Assembly (NCBI RefSeq): GCF_024171995.1
Contig: NZ_JAMTCT010000001.1
Coordinates: 62,001-126,000, forward strand
DNA: 64,000 nucleotides
Reading direction: 5' to 3'
DNA from: Promicromonospora umidemergens
GTDB lineage: Bacteria; Actinomycetota; Actinomycetes; Actinomycetales; Cellulomonadaceae
The number at the start of each line of letters is the position of its first letter. The stretch's first letter is position 1. The notes under the pieces are model-generated. The model worked only from the letters and a program-made list of their open reading frames with translations. It did no database searches and was not told where the DNA came from. Shown one piece after another: positions 1 to 6,585 of the stretch. Both the position numbers and the translations under genes were made by a program.

Positions 1-1097
1 TCCGCCGCCTTCGAGGCGTAGGCGACGGCCTGCGGCTCCTGTCCTGTCTCGATGGTGTCGACTACCTGATGGGTGGCGGTGTCGATGACGTCGATGCCGT
101 CGGACTTCTCCAGGCCGACGTACATGCGGGTGCTGTCACCGCTGGGCCACGCCCCGTGCGGGGCGTGCCCGCTGTTCTTGATCCTGGTGACGAGCTCGGG
201 CTCCGCACCGCCGCGGCTGTAGACCCAGGTCTCGTCGAGGCCGCCCATGGTCAGGTAGACGTAGCTGCCGTCGGTGGTGTCGACGAACTGCGGGTGGTTG
301 GTGTCGGGACCGGTCTCGAGGACGGTGGTGACTTCCCTCTGCGCCAGGTCCACGACGGAGACCTTGCCGACGCGCTTGTGCGCCGCCCACAGCTCGGTGC
401 CGTCCGGCGAGATCGACTGGTCGGAGGAGAACGAGTCGCCGAGGCCGGTGATGCGATCCTTGACCTTGCGGGAGTGCACGTTGATCACGGCGATCTCCGA
501 CATGGTGGTGAAGTTGACGTACGCCCATCGGCCGTCCGGGCTCATCAGCACCTTCGACGGGCCGTCGCCGACCCGCACCCGGCCGACGACGCCGCCGTGC
601 ACCGCATCGACGATCGTCACCGTGTCCCGGCCCCGGTCCGCGACCCAGAACTCCTTGCCGTCGGTGGTGAAGCTGCCCTCGTGCGCGGCGCGGCCGACGT
701 CCGTGGTGCTGAGCACCTCGTTGGTCGCCGTGTCGACGATGTGGACGGTGTTGCTGGACACGGCGACGACAGCAAGCCGGTTGCCGTCCGGCGAGGTCGC
801 CAGGCCGTGCACCCCCGCGTCGCCGAGGTACTGCGGGCTCATCGTGCTGCCGAGCCGCTGGTCACCGAGCGCGATCGTGCCCAGCGTGGTGTTGGTGGAC
901 GGGTCCGCCACGGTGACCGTGTTGGACGTCTGATCGGCGGTATAGAGGCGGTCCTCGCCCGAGATCGGGATCGGCTCCTGCGGCGACGCGGGCGGCGGTG
1001 CCTGCTCCACGCCGGCGGCACCGAACGGCGCGGTCAGCACAGCCCCCGACCCCAGGGCGGCCGCAACGAGCCACGTGGCGATGCGTACTGACAACAT
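1..1097 (-). CDS. Secreted YVTN/YncE-type beta-propeller protein (C-terminus cut by window edge)
   Basis: The frame stays open from an ATG at 1097 to the left edge, giving about 365 residues with no stop. The first ~30 residues form a signal peptide (WLVAAALGSGAVLTAPFGAA core). The rest is a run of ~40-residue blades with repeated TSPDGN, SPDG, VDTATNEV and VYVGL-like motifs, typical of YVTN/YncE propellers that are exported and bind surface ligands or partners. AAAGGAG lies 6-7 nt before the ATG. It is the third gene of an apparent minus-strand operon behind the ECF sigma and anti-sigma genes, so it may be a target or partner of that sigma system (inference). Ligand and exact function are not readable from sequence. 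Confidence 0.85.
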   Translation of the reverse strand, partial: MLSVRIATWLVAAALGSGAVLTAPFGAAGVEQAPPPASPQEPIPISGEDRLYTADQTSNTVTVADPSTNTTLGTIALGDQRLGSTMSPQYLGDAGVHGLATSPDGNRLAVVAVSSNTVHIVDTATNEVLSTTDVGRAAHEGSFTTDGKEFWVADRGRDTVTIVDAVHGGVVGRVRVGDGPSKVLMSPDGRWAYVNFTTMSEIAVINVHSRKVKDRITGLGDSFSSDQSISPDGTELWAAHKRVGKVSVVDLAQREVTTVLETGPDTNHPQFVDTTDGSYVYLTMGGLDETWVYSRGGAEPELVTRIKNSGHAPHGAWPSGDSTRMYVGLEKSDGIDVIDTATHQVVDTIETGQEPQAVAYASKAA

Positions 1098-1249
1098 GCT
1101 CTCTCCTTTGTTCTGACGGTCCTGCTCTGACAGGTCTTGCTCCAGCAGGTCTTGAGCGGCGCCGGATCTGGGCACGCCGGATCTGGGCATGCCGGTTCAG
1201 GGCATGCGGTATCGAGGCAGGTCGGATCGGGTTACGACGGCAGAGGGCG

Positions 1250-1909
1250 TCAGGTCGCCCGGAGCGGCTCCACAGGGACGTGCAGCACGGCGCGCCCCTC
1301 GTCGTCCTCGACAACCAGGGCGGTGATCGTGTCCCGGGGCATGGCGGTGGTCATCCGGGCGGAGACCGGCGCGTCGTCCGGCGCGCGCACGCTGCCGCCT
1401 GGCGCCTGGACGCCGTCGGCGTTGACCGCCATCAGGTGGTACGTCCGGCCGGGCACGAGCCCCGAGAGGGACACGGGGATCTCGGTCCCCCACGGGTGGC
1501 TGACCATGGGGTCGTCACGCACCAGCGCGACGGCCGAGACGGGCGGTGGTGCCTGGTAGGTGGCGAGAGGGACGGCCACGGCGACGGACGCGGCGACGGC
1601 GGCTGCGGTCAGCGCGGCGGCGATCCGACGCCGGCGCCGTGGGCGTGCGGCCTCCTGGGCAGGGACCACGGCCCGGCGGATCCGATCACCGAGCTCGGCC
1701 GGAGGCCGTTCGGTCATCGCGTCCGGTGCCGGACGGGTCCACGCCGGTTCGGCTCTGCGCAGCGTCCGGACGACGTCGCCGAGCTCGGCCGCCTCGCGGG
1801 CACAGTCCTGGCATCGTTCGAGGTGCCGGGACAGGCCCTCCGGCATCGGTATCCCCAGCGACAGGCACTCGGCGAGTACCGGGCGCAGGCGTGCGCAGTC
1901 TTCGTTCAT
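1250..1909 (-). CDS. Zinc-type anti-sigma factor, single-pass membrane protein
   Basis: 219 residues. The N-terminus carries the ZAS-type zinc motif H-x3-C-x2-C (SRHLERCQDC, about residues 24-33), which in this family holds the cognate ECF sigma factor at the membrane. An RRRRR stop and a hydrophobic helix (IAAALTAAAVAASVAVAVPL) follow near residue 98. The extracytoplasmic C-terminal half resembles the usual anti-sigma C-terminal domain (SLSGLVPGRTYHLMAV). The ATG at 1909 overlaps the sigma stop codon as ATGA, implying translational coupling. A 152-bp gap with short tandem repeats of CGCCGGATCTGGGCA follows before the propeller gene. The inducing signal is unknown. Confidence 0.88.
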   Translation of the reverse strand: MNEDCARLRPVLAECLSLGIPMPEGLSRHLERCQDCAREAAELGDVVRTLRRAEPAWTRPAPDAMTERPPAELGDRIRRAVVPAQEAARPRRRRRIAAALTAAAVAASVAVAVPLATYQAPPPVSAVALVRDDPMVSHPWGTEIPVSLSGLVPGRTYHLMAVNADGVQAPGGSVRAPDDAPVSARMTTAMPRDTITALVVEDDEGRAVLHVPVEPLRAT

Positions 1910-2493
1910 GAGGCCAGCCACCCGTTCTCCTCGAGGACCATCCGCAGCGTCCGCATGCCGTAGTACAGCCGGCTGCGCATGGTGGATGCCGGCACTCCCA
2001 GCTCGTGCGCCAGCTCGGCGCAGGTGCGGCCGCCGTAGTGCACCCCGACCACCGCCTCGCGGTGGTCCGGGCTCAGCCGCCGTAACGCCTCCGCGAGCTG
2101 GATCTGCTCGAGCAGCTGGTCGACGGGGTCGAGCACCGCGGGCGGCTCGGACAGGTCGTCCCACGACGAGCCGCCCGGCCCCCAGCGCACCCGCCGTCGC
2201 CGGAGCGCGTCGACGATCCCGTTCCGCGTGATGGCGAACAGCCAGGTGCGCAGGCTGCCCCGGTGTGCCTCGAAGCCGCGCGGCGACCGCCACGCACTGA
2301 CGAACGCCTCTTGCACCACGTCCTCGGCGAGCTGTCGGTCGTCCAGCGCTCTGGACGCGAACCCGAGCAGCTCCCCGCCGTACAGGTCGTAGGCGGCCTG
2401 GACCTCCCGCTCGGTCCGCAGCCCGGCGGGCTCCGAACCGTCCGGCGCGGGCCGTCGGCCCGATCGCCGCAGACGGCCACCGTGCACAGCCAC
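1906..2493 (-). CDS. ECF-family RNA polymerase sigma factor
   Basis: About 195 residues with the two ECF regions. Region 2 spans roughly residues 30-95 (YDLYGGELLGFASRAL, AEDVVQEAFVSAWRS). Region 4 spans roughly 130-180 (LSPDHREAVVGVHYGGRT, LGVPASTMRSRLYYGMRTLR), a helix-turn-helix for the -35 element. The frame also opens at a GTG at 2499. GGGAGG at 2503-2508 lies only 3 nt from that codon but 9 nt from the GTG at 2493, so 2493 is preferred. It overlaps the zinc anti-sigma gene by 4 bp, the standard arrangement for a sigma and its inhibitor. Such sigmas usually autoregulate, but I could not define the promoter. Confidence 0.9.
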   Translation of the reverse strand: MAVHGGRLRRSGRRPAPDGSEPAGLRTEREVQAAYDLYGGELLGFASRALDDRQLAEDVVQEAFVSAWRSPRGFEAHRGSLRTWLFAITRNGIVDALRRRRVRWGPGGSSWDDLSEPPAVLDPVDQLLEQIQLAEALRRLSPDHREAVVGVHYGGRTCAELAHELGVPASTMRSRLYYGMRTLRMVLEENGWLAS

Positions 2494-2647
2494 GGTCACT
2501 CACCTCCCGTTCCGAGTCGCACTGCTGCTCCCGCTCCTGGAGAGGCTCCAGGAGGCGATGTGCTCATCAGGGGATACGCGGCGGACACCTGGTGTGTTGA
2601 ACGGTGTGACCTGGTTCACAGCGAGCGGGCGGCTGCCCGCCCAGGCG

Positions 2648-3625
2648 CTACCGCGATGCCACGTTGCGCAGCTCACCGCCGTCGCGCCAGGCCGTGAGCT
2701 GCTCGGCCAGGAAGCGGGCCGCGCCCCGCGGCCGCCCGCCCGCCACGTGCGGCGTCAGGATCAGGTTCGGGACGTCCCACAGCGGGGAGTCCGCAGGCAA
2801 GGGCTCGGTCTCCATCACGTCGAGCGCCGCACCCGCGAGCCGTCCGGACCGCAGCGCGTCCGCGAGAGCGACCTCGTCGACGGTCGCTCCCCGGCCGACG
2901 TTGACGAACCGCGCCGTCGGCGGCAGCAGGCCCAGCAGGCGGTCGCCGAGCACGTGCCGGGTGGCGGGACCGGCGGGCAGCAGCGAGATGAGCAGGTCGG
3001 TCTCGGTCAGCAGCGCATCCAGACCGTCGGGCGCCACCACCGGGTACCCGGAGCGCTGACCCGCGCGCGAGGCGACGCCCGTGACCTGCGCACCGAGCGC
3101 GGTCAGCAGCGGTGCCAGCCGCAGGGCGATCGACCCGAAGCCCCAGATGGTCACGCGCGCCCCGTCGAGCGTGTACTCGCGGCCGGTGACCGGGTCGGCC
3201 TGCGCGAACGCGATCTCCTTTGCCCAGTGGTGCTCCCGCTGCGCGGCCAGCGTCGCGTCGATTCGCCGGACCGACGCGAGGATCAGCGCGAGAGCGTGCT
3301 CGGTGACGGTGTCGTCGTGCAGGGACTGGCCGGACGAGATGACGACGTCGGGGCCGAACCCGGAGCGCAGCGCGACGTCCGGGCCGGCCGAGAGGGTCTG
3401 CACCCAGCGCAGGCCGGTCAGCCGGCGGGCGGTGTCGGAGAGCACCCTTGGCGGGTTGGACCAGGTGACCAGCACCTCGGCGTCGGCGTGCTCCTCGGGG
3501 ATCGGGTCGTTCATCGCGTACGTGACGACGACGTCGGTGCCGCCGGGAGCGAAGGAGGCTCCGGCGTCGGGCAGGAGGGACGGGAAGTCGAGGTCGAAGG
3601 GCACGTCCGGTACGAGGATCTTCAC
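2648..3625 (-). CDS. D-isomer-specific 2-hydroxyacid dehydrogenase family protein
   Basis: 325 residues. Members reduce 2-oxoacids or oxidise D-2-hydroxyacids with NAD(P)H in the cytosol. The nucleotide-binding motif is at about residues 160-175 (VTIWGFGSIALRLAPLL), with the third glycine replaced by alanine (GxGxxA), as in several members. Catalytic landmarks are in order: FVNVGRGATVDE (Arg), ALDVMETEPLP (Glu) and LTPHVAGG (His). The start is GTG at 3625, since no other in-frame start gives a complete N-terminal lobe. It stands alone, separated by a strong hairpin from the NlpC/P60 gene. Substrate cannot be assigned; ghrA/serA-type names would be guesses. Confidence 0.88.
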   Translation of the reverse strand: MKILVPDVPFDLDFPSLLPDAGASFAPGGTDVVVTYAMNDPIPEEHADAEVLVTWSNPPRVLSDTARRLTGLRWVQTLSAGPDVALRSGFGPDVVISSGQSLHDDTVTEHALALILASVRRIDATLAAQREHHWAKEIAFAQADPVTGREYTLDGARVTIWGFGSIALRLAPLLTALGAQVTGVASRAGQRSGYPVVAPDGLDALLTETDLLISLLPAGPATRHVLGDRLLGLLPPTARFVNVGRGATVDEVALADALRSGRLAGAALDVMETEPLPADSPLWDVPNLILTPHVAGGRPRGAARFLAEQLTAWRDGGELRNVASR

Positions 3626-3657
3626 GCCCGGGACGTTACCGGACCGGCCCGACGGAC

Positions 3658-3707
3658 GAGCACGGGGTGTGCCGCGCCGGAAGTCCGGCGGGACACACCC
3701 CGTGCTC
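3658..3707 (-). terminator. Strong hairpin downstream of NlpC/P60 gene
   Basis: Perfect 14-bp arms GAGCACGGGGTGTG (3658-3671) and CACACCCCGTGCTC (3694-3707). The 22-nt spacer holds a second hairpin, CGCCGG-AAGT-CCGGCG. It sits 26 bp after the stop of the minus-strand NlpC/P60 gene. There is no long T-run, as is common in high-GC actinobacteria. Confidence 0.7.
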
Positions 3708-3733
3708 GATCTGGAGGGTGACGCGAGGAGCGG

Positions 3734-4642
3734 TCAGCCCGTCACGCGGATGAACACCGCGTTGTTCTGCCACATCTCGCCGTACTGCACGGGAGTGCCC
3801 TGCTGCTGGGCCTCCACGACCATGCCGTTGCCCGCGTAGAGGGCGACGTGGCCCGACGTCCACACGATGTCGCCCGGCTGGGCCTCGGCGGCGGAGACCT
3901 GGTACCCGACGGTCGACATCGCGCTCGAGCTGTGCGGGAGGCTGACCCCGAGCTGACCGTAGACGTACTGGATGAGCCCGGAGCAGTCGAAGCCGCTGGG
4001 GGAGGCTCCGCCCCACACGTAGGGCACGCCCACGTACTCGAGGGCAAGGTTGACGGCCTGCTGGCCGAGGCCGGACGCGTCGGCGACGGTCTCGACGACG
4101 GCTTCCGCCTCGGCCGCTACGGCCTCCTCCGCTTCCGCGGCGGCGGCGGCCTCTGCTGCGGCGGCCGCCTCAGCCTCTGCCTTCGCCTCGGCCTCGGCCT
4201 TGGCGCGCGCCTCGGCCTCTGCCTTCTCCTTGGCCTCGGCGATGCCGGCCTCGGTCTCGGCGTACGGCGTCACGGACACGCGCCCGCGCTCGGCCCAGAA
4301 GTCGGCGTCCTGCGTGACCTTGACCTTGGTGACGAGGTTCTCGGTGAAGCCGGCCCGAGTCGTGGAGTCGACGGTGTTGCTGACCGGCGTCGCGCCGGCG
4401 AGCGTGGTCTGGGTGTGCGTCTCGGCGGGCGCGGTGTGGGCGGTCTGGGTGAAGACCGACGCCAGCATGCCGGACGTGACGACCGCGATGGCGCCGGTTC
4501 GCGCGGCGTTCTCTGCGGCGGTCTGGGTCAGTGCGGTGAAGGGGGTGAGTGCGGGGCCGTCGGCGCGGTGCCTGCCCCGGCTGCTGGAACGGTTTGCCTG
4601 GTCGTCCGCCCAGTCATGGGTACGGTCGGTGAGTACGGTCAC
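3734..4642 (-). CDS. Secreted NlpC/P60 peptidoglycan hydrolase
   Basis: 302 residues. The C-terminal ~110 residues are an NlpC/P60 domain: ALEYVGVPYVWGGASP, catalytic Cys in FDCSGLIQYVY, catalytic His in SGHVALYAGNG, and a Glu (MVVEA) where the third polar residue is expected. It should cut peptide stems in peptidoglycan outside the membrane. The N-terminus is long and polar before a weak hydrophobic stretch (TGAIAVVTSGMLASVF), an atypical export signal. Residues ~135-185 are an Ala/Glu/Lys-rich coiled-coil-like linker. The GTG start at 4642 has AGGAG 7 nt upstream. A c-di-AMP riboswitch fills the leader and its closing stem touches the Shine-Dalgarno sequence, as seen for cell-wall hydrolases in actinobacteria. 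Confidence 0.92.
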   Translation of the reverse strand: MTVLTDRTHDWADDQANRSSSRGRHRADGPALTPFTALTQTAAENAARTGAIAVVTSGMLASVFTQTAHTAPAETHTQTTLAGATPVSNTVDSTTRAGFTENLVTKVKVTQDADFWAERGRVSVTPYAETEAGIAEAKEKAEAEARAKAEAEAKAEAEAAAAAEAAAAAEAEEAVAAEAEAVVETVADASGLGQQAVNLALEYVGVPYVWGGASPSGFDCSGLIQYVYGQLGVSLPHSSSAMSTVGYQVSAAEAQPGDIVWTSGHVALYAGNGMVVEAQQQGTPVQYGEMWQNNAVFIRVTG

Positions 4643-4654
4643 CAGTGATCTCCT

Positions 4655-4815
4655 CGGACGCCTACGAAGTGAGCTGTCGGGTTCGGATGGGGAGAGCGAT
4701 CACCCGGCCTCACAAGAAGGCTTCACCCCAAGGACACTCACGTGCCCGCTTACTTGGTTCCCCCGCCCCTGTCACGTTCTAGCTGCTCAGATCCGGTGAC
4801 AGGGTTCGGCGTCCG
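4655..4815 (-). ncRNA. c-di-AMP (ydaO/yuaA) riboswitch
   Basis: Reading the minus strand, the closing stem is CGGACGCC/GGCGTCCG formed by 4808-4815 and 4655-4662, a perfect 8 bp. Inside are the conserved ydaO blocks: GCCGAACCCTG, GGGGCGGGGGAACCAAG, CTTGGGGTGAAGCC, and near the 3' side CCGAACCCGACAGCTCAC then TTCGTAGGCG. The Shine-Dalgarno GAGGAG (4650-4655) begins at the last base of the closing stem, so ligand-dependent folding could mask the ribosome site. The family senses c-di-AMP and normally shuts off cell-wall or osmotic genes when it is abundant. The actual mode of control is inference. Confidence 0.92.
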
Positions 4816-4949
4816 GGCCTGGACCTCCCCGTTGCTGGAGCGGCGAGATTGACCGTACCTGCCCGTCGAGCAATTGTCACGATTAGGTCACATACCAACT
4901 TGTGATGGAACCTCCCTGGTAATCAGTGCCCCATGGGACTATGACGTGC

Positions 4950-6515
4950 ATGCCTGATTCCACGCGTTCCCGGTACGACGTCGTCGTCGTCGGCGGAGGT
5001 CACAACGGCCTCACCGCGGCGGCCTACGCGGCCCGCGGCGGCCGCTCCGTCCTGGTCCTCGAACGAGCGGACCACGTGGGCGGCGCCGCCGTCTCGGCCC
5101 GGCCGTTCGCCGGCGTGGACGCGCGGCTGTCGCGCTACTCCTACCTCGTCTCGCTCCTGCCGCGCCGGGTGGTCGAGGAGCTCGGCCTCCCCATCACCCT
5201 CAAGCGCCGGCGCTGGTCCTCCTACACGCCGGTTGGCGAGGGCGGCCTCCTCGTCGACAGCCAGGACGCCGCCGCTACGCGCACCGCGTTCCGCCGCCTG
5301 ACGGGCTCGGACGCCGACTTCGAGGCGTGGGGGCGCTTCTACGCCATGACCGCGGAGGTGGCCCGCCGGCTGGCGCCGACGCTCACCGAGCCGCTGCTCC
5401 CACGCTCGGAGGTCCGGGACCGGGTGGTCGACGGCGTGGGGGAGGACGCCTGGCGCGCCCTCTTCGAGGAGCCCCTCGGCGACGTGCTGCGCCGAACCTT
5501 CGCCGACGACGTCGTGCGCGGCGTCGCGGCCACCGACGGCCTGATCGGCACGTTCGCCGACGTCGACGAGCCGTCCCTGCGGCAGAACCGCTGCTTCCTC
5601 TACCACGTCATCGGCAACGGGACCGGCGACTGGGACGTCCCGGTGGGTGGCATGGGCGCCGTCTCGGGCGCCCTGCACGACGCCGCCGTGGCCGCCGGCG
5701 CGACGATCGTCACCTCGGCGACCGTCACCGCCGTCGACCCCGGGTCCTCGGGCGCGGAGGTCGCCTGGACCGACGCCGACGGGCGCGCCAGGGGCGTAGC
5801 GGCCGGGCACGTGCTCGCCGGGTGCGCCCCGGCCGAGCTGGAGCGGCTGCTCGGCGGCGAGCCCCCGGCGCCCGGCCCCGAGGGCGCGCAGCTCAAGGTG
5901 AACATGCTGCTCACGCGCCTGCCCCGGCTGCGCGACGACGTCGACCCCGTCGCCGCGTTCAGCGGGACCCTGCACGTCAACGAGTCCCTGACCCAGCTCG
6001 AGGACGCGCACGCGCAGGCCGCCGCCGGGCGCATCCCCGACCTGCCGCCGAGCGAGATCTACTGCCACACCCTGACCGACCGGACGATCCTCGGCCCGGC
6101 CCTCGCAGGGACCGACGCGCAGACCATCACGCTGTTCGGGCTGCACATGCCGGCGCGGCTCTTCCGTACGGATCCCGACGGCGCTCGCGACCGGGCGCTC
6201 CGAGCCACGCTCGCGTCGCTGGACTCCGTGCTGGCGGAGCCCATCGAGGACGTGCTCGCGCTCGACGCCGACGGTGCCCCCTGCCTCGAGGTGCGCACCC
6301 CGGTCGACCTGGAGGGCGACGTGGGGCTGCCGGGCGGGCACATCTTCCACCGTGACCTCAGCTGGCCCTTCGCCGAGTCCGACGCCGACGCCGGGCGCTG
6401 GGGCGTCGAGACCGAGCACCCGCGTGTCCTGCTGGCAGGAGCTGGCGCGCGCCGCGGCGGGGGCGTCAGCGGCATCCCGGGCCGGGCGGCGGCCATGGCT
6501 GTGCTGTCGGCCTAG
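4950..6515 (+). CDS. FAD-dependent oxidoreductase, phytoene-dehydrogenase/PYROXD2-like
   Basis: About 521 residues. The N-terminus has the dinucleotide-binding fold YDVVVVGGGHNGLTAAAYAA, then the second FAD motif VLERADHVGGAA. The C-terminus has the second FAD-contact segment RVLLAGAGARRGGGVSGIPG. This layout is that of the carotenoid dehydrogenase/PYROXD2-like amine oxidase superfamily (COG1233). No other carotenoid gene is nearby, so a pigment role is not supported. Candidate starts are GTG 4926, ATG 4941 and ATG 4950. The last puts the FAD motif ~9 residues from the start and could be leaderless from TATGAC at 4940. The gene is divergent from the riboswitch-controlled hydrolase. Confidence 0.85.
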   Translation: MPDSTRSRYDVVVVGGGHNGLTAAAYAARGGRSVLVLERADHVGGAAVSARPFAGVDARLSRYSYLVSLLPRRVVEELGLPITLKRRRWSSYTPVGEGGLLVDSQDAAATRTAFRRLTGSDADFEAWGRFYAMTAEVARRLAPTLTEPLLPRSEVRDRVVDGVGEDAWRALFEEPLGDVLRRTFADDVVRGVAATDGLIGTFADVDEPSLRQNRCFLYHVIGNGTGDWDVPVGGMGAVSGALHDAAVAAGATIVTSATVTAVDPGSSGAEVAWTDADGRARGVAAGHVLAGCAPAELERLLGGEPPAPGPEGAQLKVNMLLTRLPRLRDDVDPVAAFSGTLHVNESLTQLEDAHAQAAAGRIPDLPPSEIYCHTLTDRTILGPALAGTDAQTITLFGLHMPARLFRTDPDGARDRALRATLASLDSVLAEPIEDVLALDADGAPCLEVRTPVDLEGDVGLPGGHIFHRDLSWPFAESDADAGRWGVETEHPRVLLAGAGARRGGGVSGIPGRAAAMAVLSA

Positions 6516-6524
6516 GGCCGGCGG

Positions 6525-6581
6525 ACGAGAACGGGGTTGTGTTCGTCATCGGCGCCTGGAGGAACACAACCCCGTTCTCGT
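6525..6581. terminator. Bidirectional hairpin between convergent genes
   Basis: A perfect 20-bp inverted repeat: arm ACGAGAACGGGGTTGTGTTC at 6525-6544 and its complement at 6562-6581, loop 17 nt. It starts 9 bp after the oxidoreductase stop and ends 4 bp before the cydC stop on the other strand, so it can end both transcripts. Confidence 0.75.
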
Positions 6582-6585
6582 TCGG

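Noticed and set aside
1-1091. Plus-strand frames of 340 and 219 codons at the left edge
   Set aside because: The minus strand encodes a complete signal peptide and regular propeller repeats through the same bases.
4926-4949. Earlier starts of the FAD oxidoreductase
   Set aside because: GTG 4926 and ATG 4941 add residues without motif or ribosome site; ATG 4950 places the FAD motif normally.
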